A program made the translations under genes and the position numbers. A DNA stretch of 64,000 nt from Actinomadura litoris (lineage in GTDB: Bacteria; Actinomycetota; Actinomycetes; Streptosporangiales; Streptosporangiaceae). This document shows positions 16,451 to 24,070 of this stretch, piece by piece (within the stretch, counting starts at the first letter, position 1; every line of letters starts with the position of its first letter). The notes under the pieces are model-generated. The model was not told the origin of the DNA, did not search any database, and worked only from the letters and a program-made list of their open reading frames with translations. The stretch is from contig NZ_WOFH01000005.1 in NCBI RefSeq assembly GCF_009733595.1, positions 589,448 to 653,447 on the forward strand. Reading direction: 5' to 3'.

Positions 16451-17818
16451 TTAGAGGTTCTTCAGTTCCTGGTCCGGACGGGAGAGCACCCGCGACAGGA
16501 CGCGCTGGAAATCGATGGTCAGCTCGACCATCGACTCGCTGGTGAAAAGGTTGCTGAGATAGCCGACGCTGCCGACGATTCCGGGGGCGTTCAGCTCCAG
16601 GTTCCACAGCGCGCCGTCGGGCAGCGCGGAACCGACCGGCTGCGGCAGCATCCGGCGCCGCATCGCGGTGTAGGACAGGTCGCCGACGGCCTGGTCGGCC
16701 ATGATCAGCGGCGACTGGACGACCTGGAAGGCGAGGTCGGCGGTCCGGTCGGTGCCCGCCGCGTCCAGCAGCTCCGGGGCCGCCGCGAGGATGTCGTTGA
16801 ACGGCAGCTCGTGCGTGTGCGCGGCCAGGCAGGTCCGCCGCACCGCGGCGAGCACGTCCGCGAACGTCCGGCAGGGCGCCAGGTCCACCCGCAGCGGGAC
16901 GAAGTTGTAGAACGAGCCGACGGTGTCGAGCATCCGCGACTGCATCCGGCCGGGGGTGAACGTCGGCGCGACGATGTCCTCGCCCCCGCCGCGCTCGCGC
17001 AGCAGCAGGGCGTAGGCGGCCAGCAGCACCATGAACGGCGTGGTGCGCGTCGTCCGGGCCAGGCGCAGCACGGCGGTGCGGAAGTCCTCGGCCAGCAGGA
17101 ACCGGTGCCAGGACGTCGCCGCGGGCAGCCCGGCGCCGCGCGCGTGGTCGGTCGGGACCGGCGTGATCCGCGCGCCGCGCAGGGTGTCGCGCCAGAACGC
17201 GCGCGACGCCTCCGCCGCCGGGCCGCGCTCGTACTCCCGCTGCCACGCGACGAACTCGCGGTACTGCCCAGGATCGGGCAGGACGGCCGGACGCCCCGCG
17301 CGCCGCGCCGCGTACAGCTCGGCCAGGTCCCGCACGACGAGCTGCATCGACCAGCCGTCGACGGCCGTGTGGTGCGCGGCCAGCGCGAGCACCGCGTCGC
17401 GCTCGTCGAACCGGCCGAGGACCGCGCCGATCAGCGGCGTCCGCTCCATCGGGAACGGCGTCGACTCGACCTCGTTGACCAGCTCCTCCGCCTGGAGGTC
17501 GCGCGACCCGCCCTGCCCGGAGAGGTCGTGGACGGTCAGGCTCGGCGACCCCGGCCCGCCCACCACCTGGCAGGAGTCCTCGCCGTCGCGGACGAGCGAG
17601 GTGCGCAGCGACTCGTGCCGCACCACCAGGTCGTCCAGCGCGCCCTGGAGGGTCGCGACGTCGAGCGGGCCGGAGAGCCGCCAGCCGCCCACGATCGTGT
17701 ACCAGGGGCCGAACGGCCCGGCGTCGGTGCCGGAGTCGATGAGCCGCAGGAAGTCCTGCTGGAGCGAGAGCGGGATCCGCTCCGCCTGCGCGGTGGCGGT
17801 TCCGTGCGGGTGTGACAT
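16451..17818 (-). CDS. Free-standing NRPS condensation-domain enzyme
   Basis: 455 residues, a single condensation domain with no adenylation, carrier or thioesterase domain. Catalytic motif HHTAVDG (HHxxxDG) is in LAAHHTAVDGWSMQ; other C-domain patterns are LDDLVVRHESLRT and a C-terminal LSNLFTSESMVELTIDF. Stand-alone C domains make amide or ester bonds; the best known is SgcC5, which esterifies an enediyne core with a carrier-bound beta-amino acid. Start ATG 17818 has AAAGGACAGG upstream. No carrier protein or adenylation enzyme is present in the window, so its acyl donor must come from elsewhere. Confidence 0.9.
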   Translation of the reverse strand: MSHPHGTATAQAERIPLSLQQDFLRLIDSGTDAGPFGPWYTIVGGWRLSGPLDVATLQGALDDLVVRHESLRTSLVRDGEDSCQVVGGPGSPSLTVHDLSGQGGSRDLQAEELVNEVESTPFPMERTPLIGAVLGRFDERDAVLALAAHHTAVDGWSMQLVVRDLAELYAARRAGRPAVLPDPGQYREFVAWQREYERGPAAEASRAFWRDTLRGARITPVPTDHARGAGLPAATSWHRFLLAEDFRTAVLRLARTTRTTPFMVLLAAYALLLRERGGGEDIVAPTFTPGRMQSRMLDTVGSFYNFVPLRVDLAPCRTFADVLAAVRRTCLAAHTHELPFNDILAAAPELLDAAGTDRTADLAFQVVQSPLIMADQAVGDLSYTAMRRRMLPQPVGSALPDGALWNLELNAPGIVGSVGYLSNLFTSESMVELTIDFQRVLSRVLSRPDQELKNL

Positions 17819-17871
17819 GCCCTGTCCTTTCTCGTGTCACCGGGTCACGCGTCAGTACCGGGTCGCGCGCT

Positions 17872-19155
17872 TCACCAGGTCACGGGGAAGGAGTAGAGGC
17901 GCTGGAGCGTGCCGTCGTTGTTGTTGCTCTCCATCTCGCTGATCGGGACGGCGGGCCGCAGCGTCGGGAAGCGCTGCGTGAGCGTGTGGAACGCGATCTC
18001 CAGCTCCAGCCGGGCGAGGTTGTCGCCCGGGCAGCGGTGGATGCCGTGGCTGAAGGAAAAGCTCGGCTTGGCCGGGCGGTGGATGTCGAATTTCGCGGGC
18101 TCGGGCACGTTGCCGGCGTCGAAGTTGACCCCCGCGCAGCTGATCAGGATGCCGTCCCCGCGCCTGATCGTGGTGTCGCCGAGCGTGATGTCCTCGGTGG
18201 CGACCCGGGCGAACGCCTCGACCAGCGACACATAGCGCAGGATCTCCTCGACCGCGGCCGGGATCAGCGACGGGTCGGCGCAGAGCGCCTCCCACTGGTC
18301 GCGGTTGTCCAGCAGCGCCAGCGTGCCCAGCGAGATGACGTTGGTGGTCGTGTCGGTCCCGGCGACGAGCATCGACATCGCGATGTGGACGAGCTCGTCG
18401 CGGGTGATGTTGCCCGTGGCGAGGTGCTTGGCGACGAGGTCGTCCAGCAGGCCGGTCGTGTCGTTGTCCCGGTCGTCCTGCTTGCGCTGGATGAGCCGGT
18501 CCAGGTACTCGCCCAGCTCCTGGGTGGCCTCCTCGGCGAGTTCGGGGACGAACAGCTTGTGGGCCGGGGTCTCGAACTCGGCGGCGTCGGAGTAGGGCAC
18601 GCCGAGCAGCAGGCTCATGACCATCGACGGGACGGGCTGGGCGAACATCGGCACGAGGTCGGCGGGCGCGCCGTGCCGCTCGATCTCGTCGAGCTTGCCG
18701 TCCACGATGGCCTGGATCTCCGGGCGCAGCCGCGCCGTCCGGCGCAGCGTGAACGGCGACATGATCATCTGCCGCTGCTTGGTGTGCTCGGGCGGGTCGA
18801 CGCCGAACAGGACGTCGGCGTAGCCGGAGTCGACGACCTTCTCCATCTCCTTGTTGAGCAGGGGATAGCCCGGGCCGCGGTTGCGGATCGACACCCGCCG
18901 GTAGTCCGAGAGCAGCGCGCGGGCCTCGGCGGCGCCGGTGACCAGCCAGGCCGTGCGGTCGTTGTAGAGGCGGACCCGGGTGAGCGGGCCGGCGGCCATG
19001 AGAGGCTCGTGGCCGGTGGAGGGCCGGTAGGGGCACTCCCGGGCGATCGGGTAGGTCGGCAGCTCGGCCAGGTTCGCCGGCCTGGCCGGTTCGGGCAGCT
19101 CGGCCGGGCTCGCCTGACTCGCCTGGCCGGCTGGTTCCGCGGGTGACAAGGCCAT
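17872..19155 (-). CDS. Cytochrome P450, copy A
   Basis: 427 residues. A canonical P450: I-helix AGTDTTTN, ExxR in EILRYVS, haem ligand in FSFSHGIHRCPGDNLARLE. The first 30 residues are Ala/Pro/Glu-rich. It is paralogous to the P450 at 14068-15309 but keeps the acid-alcohol pair. First gene of the six-gene minus-strand operon (gap of 53 bp to the condensation gene), so its upstream region should carry the operon promoter. Confidence 0.94.
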   Translation of the reverse strand: MALSPAEPAGQASQASPAELPEPARPANLAELPTYPIARECPYRPSTGHEPLMAAGPLTRVRLYNDRTAWLVTGAAEARALLSDYRRVSIRNRGPGYPLLNKEMEKVVDSGYADVLFGVDPPEHTKQRQMIMSPFTLRRTARLRPEIQAIVDGKLDEIERHGAPADLVPMFAQPVPSMVMSLLLGVPYSDAAEFETPAHKLFVPELAEEATQELGEYLDRLIQRKQDDRDNDTTGLLDDLVAKHLATGNITRDELVHIAMSMLVAGTDTTTNVISLGTLALLDNRDQWEALCADPSLIPAAVEEILRYVSLVEAFARVATEDITLGDTTIRRGDGILISCAGVNFDAGNVPEPAKFDIHRPAKPSFSFSHGIHRCPGDNLARLELEIAFHTLTQRFPTLRPAVPISEMESNNNDGTLQRLYSFPVTW

Positions 19156-19781
19156 GGGTCACAACCCCTCGCGTCGTGGGAGACGGCTTCCCCCGCACAT
19201 CCTTGGCCCGACCCGACGGCGCCTCCATCCTCCAGAATGCGGCCCGCCGGCCGCCCGCTCCGGTGCGTCCGGCGGGCGCTCGCGGCACATCGGCCCAGGG
19301 CTGTCAAGGCCCAGGCAAGCGGACTCTCACCCCTTCGGTCAGAACGCATTGTTTGGCCGGGAATGGCGCTCTCCCGTACTTGCGGAAGGGCGGTGACATG
19401 GATGTATCTTGTGGGAGAAAAGGGCCGGGCGAAACTCGTCGGTAACCATCGTGATCCATAACCGGTGCATCACGGTGTGATGTTACAAGTGGTGAGGTAC
19501 TGATTACTGGTTCCGGTCGAGCGCGAATGACGGCCCTGGCCCGAGTGCGGAGTGGGGGGTAATTCATTGGCCGATCAATGCGAAGTCGACCCATTCTGAC
19601 GTGGGCAGACCCTCGGCGGGATCCCTGGTCGAGCCCGAGGGCGACGGCTGCGCCCGCGCCGCTGAAATCGTTTCTACATAAAGATCGGGCCGCCAATGGG
19701 AATTCCGCGGCGGTGAATCCGGGAGGCGAAGATCCAGACCCTTTGAAGGTCGGAGCCTGGTAGATCGGCAATGGAAGGCAC
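19156..19781. other. Intergenic regulatory region between P450 operon and AraC gene
   Basis: 626 bp without a convincing gene. It is less GC-rich than its flanks and holds the divergent promoters of the P450 operon and the AraC regulator. Two nested symmetric elements lie at 19450-19482 (listed separately). I cannot assign -35/-10 boxes with confidence. Confidence 0.6.
19450..19482. promoter_or_regulatory. Overlapping palindromes, possible operator
   Basis: CATCACGGTGTGATG (19468-19482) is a perfect 6+3+6 palindrome. Its left arm also pairs with CGTGAT at 19450-19455 as CGTGAT...ATCACG. The position, between a pathway operon and its AraC regulator, fits a regulator-binding site; which protein binds is unknown. 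Confidence 0.45.
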
Positions 19782-20330
19782 ATGGACGACGGGCTGGGTG
19801 ATGTGATGAATCCGCGCTGGGGCCGGGAGGCCGATGATCCCGTTGACGCCGCCACCGAGCGGGCGGTCGAGGACGCGATCGAGATCATGCGGGAGAAACT
19901 GGGGGAGCACATCACCGTCGACGACCTGGCGCGCGCCACGATGTTCAGCAGATTCCACTTCTCCCGCGCCTTCCAGCGGATCACCGGGATGTCGCCCGGA
20001 CGGTTCCTGTCCGCCATGCGGATCCAGGAGGCCAAGCGCCTGCTGCTGGGTTCGCCGCGTCCGGTCGCGGAGATCGCCCGTCTCGTGGGCTATCCGGGTG
20101 CCGACGCCTTCGTCGCGGGGTTCAGCGAGGCCGTCGGGCTGTCGCCGGGCGAGTACCGCCGGCTGAACGGGCTCGCCGGCGCCATCCCGCGCGACTGCCA
20201 CCGCTGGATGGCGGGCGTCGCGTCGGTGTGGACGGCGCCCGCCGCGCCGGCCCCGGCGGTCGCCCCGCCGCCCACGGCGGTCACCGGGCCGACCACGGCC
20301 GTCGCCGGGAACGTGAGCGCGTCCGGCTGA
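19782..20330 (+). CDS. AraC-family transcriptional regulator, short form
   Basis: 182 residues. The two-helix-turn-helix AraC domain covers about residues 28-125: EKLGEHITVDDLARATMFSRFHFSRAFQRITGMSPGRFLSAMRIQEAKRLLL and EIARLVGYPGADAFVAGFSEAVGLSPGEYRR. There is no N-terminal sensing domain; the C-terminus is a low-complexity Ala/Pro/Thr tail. ATG 19782 is the first in-frame start, ATG 19806 an alternative. It sits between the P450 operon and the apoprotein/halogenase genes and is the only pathway-type regulator nearby, so it probably controls them. Confidence 0.9.
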   Translation: MDDGLGDVMNPRWGREADDPVDAATERAVEDAIEIMREKLGEHITVDDLARATMFSRFHFSRAFQRITGMSPGRFLSAMRIQEAKRLLLGSPRPVAEIARLVGYPGADAFVAGFSEAVGLSPGEYRRLNGLAGAIPRDCHRWMAGVASVWTAPAAPAPAVAPPPTAVTGPTTAVAGNVSASG

Positions 20331-20354
20331 GGCGCCCGGTTCCGGCCGCAGGGT

Positions 20355-20386
20355 GAGGCCGGGCCGTACGGGAGCGGCCCGGCCTC
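20355..20386. terminator. Strong bidirectional hairpin between AraC gene and apoprotein gene
   Basis: A perfect 12-bp G/C stem (20355-20366 with 20375-20386) around an 8-nt loop, between two convergent stop codons. No T-run, as is common in actinomycetes. Confidence 0.8.
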
Positions 20387-20417
20387 GGGCTGGGGAGCTG
20401 GTGGGACCAGATCCGGG

Positions 20418-20876
20418 TTACTGGAAGAAGATCTCCGCGCCGCCGCCGACGCCGCCCTGGCCGCCGTCGTCGGAGACGCCGATGAAGCACGGCGTGGCGG
20501 TGCCGCACTCCACCGTGCCGTAGGGGGTGTCACCGATCTTGGCCGCGAAGGTCTTGTGCACGACCAGCGAGGTGTTCAGCGTGCCGTCGGCCTCGGACGA
20601 GAGCGTCCCGAGGTCGAGGCAGGCGGGCACACCGGACGGGGTGAGCGTGCACTCCCCGAGGTGCTGGGCGGCGCTCGGGGTCAGGCCCGTCGCCGACAGC
20701 GCGACCGTCTGACCGTCCTGGAGCCCCGAGGCGGGGGTGACGGTGACGGTCGCCGCGGCGGCGGCCTGGGCCGGTCCCGACAGGGCCGTGACGGCCAGGC
20801 CGAGCGCCAGCGCCCCGCCGACGCCGAGCTTGGCGAGGAGCCTGTTCCCGCTGGTGACTCTGGTCTTGTCGAACAA
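20418..20876 (-). CDS. Secreted neocarzinostatin-family apoprotein (chromoprotein fold)
   Basis: 152 residues from TTG 20876, chosen because AAGGAGG lies 9 nt upstream; no ATG/GTG fits as well. A signal peptide (residues about 1-37: KTRVTSGNRLLAKLGVGGALALGLAV...GPAQA) precedes a domain of about 112 residues starting ATVTVTPASGLQDGQTVALSATGL, then VGEC-like LGECTLTPSGVPACLDLGTLSSEADGTLNTSLVV, TPYGTVECGTATPCFIGVSDDGGQG. These match neocarzinostatin, C-1027 and actinoxanthin apoproteins, including both conserved disulfide pairs. Such proteins bind and protect a reactive enediyne, though relatives also occur away from enediyne clusters. Its promoter carries the 18-bp box at 20972. Confidence 0.85.
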   Translation of the reverse strand: MFDKTRVTSGNRLLAKLGVGGALALGLAVTALSGPAQAAAAATVTVTPASGLQDGQTVALSATGLTPSAAQHLGECTLTPSGVPACLDLGTLSSEADGTLNTSLVVHKTFAAKIGDTPYGTVECGTATPCFIGVSDDGGQGGVGGGAEIFFQ

Positions 20877-21385
20877 GATCCCGGTCCTCCTTCTGCATAC
20901 CGCCGCGCGCCGTACGCGGCGTGTCGTTGATTGAGACGGCGGTCGCCGGAGAAAGTCACCGCACCAATCACCAAGATCATTTAGTGGGCGTCGATGGCGC
21001 CCCGCCCCGGCGCGATCCTCGTTTCCTGGAAGTCCGCAGGTCAGAGGCGAGATGACGGCGCGGATCGCAATGATCGCGCACGGCTTCAAACGTGTCATTG
21101 ATCACTTCTTGGGGGTTCCGGTCGGGGCGCGGAGGGGCGCCGAAAGGGGTTTGGGTGTGGCCGCGGGGCCGCCGAGGCGCGGCCGACCAGGCCCGGCGCG
21201 GCGGCGACCTCCTCGCGGAGCGCCGCAGGATAGGAACTCCACCCCCAATCCGCATCTTCTCGTGTGCCCTTTGGAATTCGCGGTTCCAGCGCACTCCTGG
21301 AGAAGGGGGAATGCGTGCTTCATCCAATACTGAGGTCGGTAGGGCGCATGTTCCGCACTGCTTCGCTATTTACAGGAGGAAGCAC
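20877..21385. other. Divergent promoter region of apoprotein and halogenase genes
   Basis: 509 bp with no credible gene. It contains the shared 18-bp box (20972-20989), a region with repeated GATCA (for example TCATTGATCACTTCTTGGGG near 21097), and the ribosome-binding site of the halogenase gene (AGGAGG, 21374-21379). Confidence 0.6.
20972..20989 (-). promoter_or_regulatory. Shared box, copy 1 (upstream of apoprotein gene)
   Basis: CAAGATCATTTAGTGGGC on the plus strand, 96 bp upstream of the apoprotein start. It matches 24892-24909 at 17 of 18 positions and has the same orientation and distance relative to a minus-strand gene, so it is probably a common regulator site. Confidence 0.65.
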
Positions 21386-22696
21386 ATGACCGACCGCCAA
21401 AACCACCCGGAGAGCGTCGACGTCGTGGTCATCGGCGCGGGCCCGGGCGGGTGCTCGACGGCGACCAGACTCGCCCAGGCGGGCCGATCTGTGCTGGTCC
21501 TGGAAGCCCGTGCGCTGCCGCGTTTCCACATCGGTGAGTCGCTGCTGCCGCCGACGATGGCCCTTTTCGAGCGGCTCGGGCTGCTGGAGCGCGTCAAGGA
21601 GCAGGGATTCGTCCCCAAGCACGGCGCGGAGTTCAGCGGGCCCTCCCCCCACCGGTTCGGCCGGGTGCCCTTCGCCAAGCAGGGGCCGGGCCGTTACCCC
21701 TCGGCGTACCAGGTGGAGCGCGAGCGCTTCGACAAGATGCTCGCCGACTTCGCCCAGGAGCACGGCGCGCAGCTCATCGAGGAGGCGACCGTCCACGACC
21801 TCGTCCAGGAGGACGGCCGGGTCGTCGGCGTGCGCTACGAGCACGAGGGGGTCTCCCACACCGTCCGCGCCGAGTGGGTGGTGGACGCGGGCGGCCGCGG
21901 CAGCAAGATCGCCAAGTCGTTCGGGCTGCGCCACTACGTGGACCGGCTGCGCATGGTCGCGGTGTTCCGGCACTTCGCGAACCTGGACGAGTCGAAGAAC
22001 CCCGGGTACAAGGGCGACATCCAGATCGGCCGCCACAAGGACGGCTGGATCTGGGCCATCCCGATCCGCGAGGACGTCATCAGCGTCGGGTCGGTGATGC
22101 GGCGCGAGGTGCTCCAGGAGGGCGACCCCGCCGCGCTGCTGGACGACCACGTCCAGCGCGTGCCGCGGATCATCCAGCGGATCGAGGGCACCTCGCCCGG
22201 CGAGGTGCACGTCGAGACCGACTACTGCTACTACGCCGACACGGTCGCGGGGCCCGGCTGGTTCATGGTCGGCGACGCCGCCTGCTTCTTCGACCCGATC
22301 TTCTCCGGCGGCGTGCTGCTGGCGACCGCGACCGGGGTGCGCGCGGCGGAGACCATCGACACGCTGCTGAAGGAGCCGGGCCGCACGGTCGAACTCCAGA
22401 CGGCCTACAGCAACTTCCTCAAGACGGGTTACGACACCTATTCGCGCATCATCCACGCCTACTACGAGCACGGCTACAACGTCCGCCCCTACCTGGAGGC
22501 CATCGGCCTGGACCGCGAAGAGCTGCGCTGGTACGACAACCCGTGGGTGGTCCGCCTGCTCAGCGGTGACCTGTGGAGCAAGAGCGAGCTCAACCAGGAG
22601 CTTCGCAAGGTGTCCCGGTGGGACACCTTCGCCCCCTTCGAACGCGACCTCGAATGCCCCTTCTACGCCGAGCTCAACGCGGCCGAAGGCGTCTGA
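21386..22696 (+). CDS. FAD-dependent halogenase-like flavoprotein
   Basis: 436 residues; AGGAGG is 6 nt before ATG 21386. FAD-binding VVVIGAGPGGCSTATRLAQAGRSVLVLE, the early HIGESLLPPT, the halogenase signature GWIWAIPI (GWxWxIP), and late MVGDAACFFDPIFSGGVLLA, which matches the FxxPxxSxG pattern reported for active halogenases. The family uses FADH2, O2 and halide to halogenate phenolic, pyrrole or carrier-bound aromatic groups; relatives in chromoprotein clusters (SgcC3-type) chlorinate a beta-tyrosine. Hydroxylase or reductase members share the fold, so halogenation is likely but not proven. Followed after 42 bp by the SgcJ/EcaC-like gene. Confidence 0.85.
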   Translation: MTDRQNHPESVDVVVIGAGPGGCSTATRLAQAGRSVLVLEARALPRFHIGESLLPPTMALFERLGLLERVKEQGFVPKHGAEFSGPSPHRFGRVPFAKQGPGRYPSAYQVERERFDKMLADFAQEHGAQLIEEATVHDLVQEDGRVVGVRYEHEGVSHTVRAEWVVDAGGRGSKIAKSFGLRHYVDRLRMVAVFRHFANLDESKNPGYKGDIQIGRHKDGWIWAIPIREDVISVGSVMRREVLQEGDPAALLDDHVQRVPRIIQRIEGTSPGEVHVETDYCYYADTVAGPGWFMVGDAACFFDPIFSGGVLLATATGVRAAETIDTLLKEPGRTVELQTAYSNFLKTGYDTYSRIIHAYYEHGYNVRPYLEAIGLDREELRWYDNPWVVRLLSGDLWSKSELNQELRKVSRWDTFAPFERDLECPFYAELNAAEGV

Positions 22697-22738
22697 CCGC
22701 CCGGCCGGGCGCCCCCCATTCCACGAGAAAGGCACGCC

Positions 22739-23131
22739 ATGTCCATTGACCTGATGGAAGTCCAGCAGGTGCCCAACCGCATCGTCGCCGCGTGGGCGAA
22801 GAACGACGCCGGCGCCTTCGCCAAGGTCTTCGCCGAGGACGGGACGCTCGTCCTGCCCGGCGGGGTCTTCCTCAAGGGCCGCGAGGAGATCCGCGCCCAC
22901 ATGGCCGGGCTCTACGAGGGCGAGCTGAAGGGGACGACCGTCACCGGCTCGCCGCAGCTCATCAAGCCGCTCTCCGACAGCATCGTGCTGCTCATCAACA
23001 AGGGCGGCGTCCTGCACCCGGGCGACACCGAGCCGTCGGAGAAGGAGGCGATCCGGGCCACCTGGCTGCTGGTCAAGCAGAACGGGGAATGGCTCATCAG
23101 CGCCTACCAGAACACCCCGCTCGCGAGCTGA
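22739..23131 (+). CDS. SgcJ/EcaC-family (NTF2-like, SnoaL-type) small protein
   Basis: 130 residues with AGAAAGG 6 nt before ATG. Cone-shaped NTF2 fold pattern: VPNRIVAAWAKNDAGAFAKVFAEDGTLVLPGGVFLKGREEIRAHMAGLYEG, ending ATWLLVKQNGEWLISAYQNTPL. SgcJ is found in enediyne clusters and EcaC in other polyketide loci; their exact reaction is unclear. Cotranscribed with the halogenase-like gene and converging on the EamA exporter across a strong hairpin. Confidence 0.85.
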   Translation: MSIDLMEVQQVPNRIVAAWAKNDAGAFAKVFAEDGTLVLPGGVFLKGREEIRAHMAGLYEGELKGTTVTGSPQLIKPLSDSIVLLINKGGVLHPGDTEPSEKEAIRATWLLVKQNGEWLISAYQNTPLAS

Positions 23132-23150
23132 CCAGGGGAGCGCCCCGGTT

Positions 23151-23185
23151 CGGGAACCGGCCGTCATCGCGGCGGCCGGTTCCCG
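23151..23185. terminator. Bidirectional hairpin between SgcJ-like and EamA genes
   Basis: A perfect 13-bp stem (23151-23163 with 23173-23185) and a 9-nt loop. The right arm overlaps the last codons of the EamA gene, whose stop is at 23164-23166. Confidence 0.8.
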
Positions 23186-24048
23186 GCTCGTCTCCGGGCC
23201 TCGGCCGGGGCGGCGGGGGAGGGCGGGGTCCGCCGGACGACGCCGACCGCCGCGACGGAGATCAGCGCCATGCCCGCGAGCTGGCGGCCCCCGGGCGTCT
23301 GGGAGAGCGCCAGGTAGCCGACGCCGAGCCCGATGACCGGGCTGAGGCCGAGCAGGATGCCGAACGTGTGCGGGGAGACGTGGCGCAGCGCGACGAGGTC
23401 GAGGCTGTAGGGGATCGCGGACGAGAAGAGGCCGACGGCGAGCGCGAGGACCAGGACGGCGGCGTCCAGCAGCCGCGAACCCCCGGTGGCGGTGCCGACG
23501 GGCAGCCACAGGGGGACCGCGAGCAGCAGCGCGGCGACCAGCCCGGTCCGGTCGTGGTGACGGCGTCCCAGCGAGCGGGTGAGCAGGACATAACCGGCGC
23601 GAAAGGCCGCCGCCGCGACCGCGAACGCCAGCCCGGTGCGGGACGTGCCGCCCGGCGTGGTGAGCAGCGCGAGCCCGGCGAGGGCGAGCGCGACCCAGGC
23701 GATGTCGACCGCTCCGCGCGCGGCGAGCAGCGCGATGGCGAGCGGGCCCAGCAGCTCGATCGCGGTGGCGACGCCGAGCGGGACGCGGCCGATCGCGGAG
23801 AAGTAGGCGAGGTTCATGCCGGAGACGACGAGCGCGTAGGCGGCGATCGCGGGCAGGTCGCCGCGCCCGATCCGCCGCAGCCGCCTGCCCGGCAGGACGG
23901 CGAGCACGAGCGCGGCGAACAGCACGCGCAGCGACACCGTGGCCCACGTGCCGATGTGGTCGAACAGGCGGGTGGCCACGGCGGCGCCGACCTGGAGGCT
24001 GGTGATCTGGGCGAGGACCAGCGCGGGTGCCCACCGGGCGATCGTCAT
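23164..24048 (-). CDS. EamA/DMT-family exporter (RhtA-like)
   Basis: 294 residues, about ten hydrophobic segments arranged as two EamA repeats (first ALVLAQITSLQVGAAVATRLFDHIG, second from AFRAGYVLLTRSLGRR with LGLSPVIGLGVGYLALSQTPGGRQLAGMALI). The C-terminal tail is Pro/Arg-rich. Family members export amino acids and small metabolites. It lies 22 bp after the haem-oxygenase-fold enzyme, so it probably exports a pathway product or gives self-resistance. Confidence 0.88.
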   Translation of the reverse strand: MTIARWAPALVLAQITSLQVGAAVATRLFDHIGTWATVSLRVLFAALVLAVLPGRRLRRIGRGDLPAIAAYALVVSGMNLAYFSAIGRVPLGVATAIELLGPLAIALLAARGAVDIAWVALALAGLALLTTPGGTSRTGLAFAVAAAAFRAGYVLLTRSLGRRHHDRTGLVAALLLAVPLWLPVGTATGGSRLLDAAVLVLALAVGLFSSAIPYSLDLVALRHVSPHTFGILLGLSPVIGLGVGYLALSQTPGGRQLAGMALISVAAVGVVRRTPPSPAAPAEARRRAGNRPPR

Positions 24049-24070
24049 CGGGTCCTCGCCCTGATCGGGG

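Noticed and set aside
16440..17840. Alternative minus-strand frame overlapping the condensation domain
   Set aside because: It has no recognisable domain, while the other frame holds the complete HHxxxDG condensation domain.
21320..24034. 904-codon minus-strand frame across the halogenase and exporter region
   Set aside because: It runs antisense to two clear plus-strand genes and out of frame with the EamA exporter; composition is typical of GC-rich shadows.
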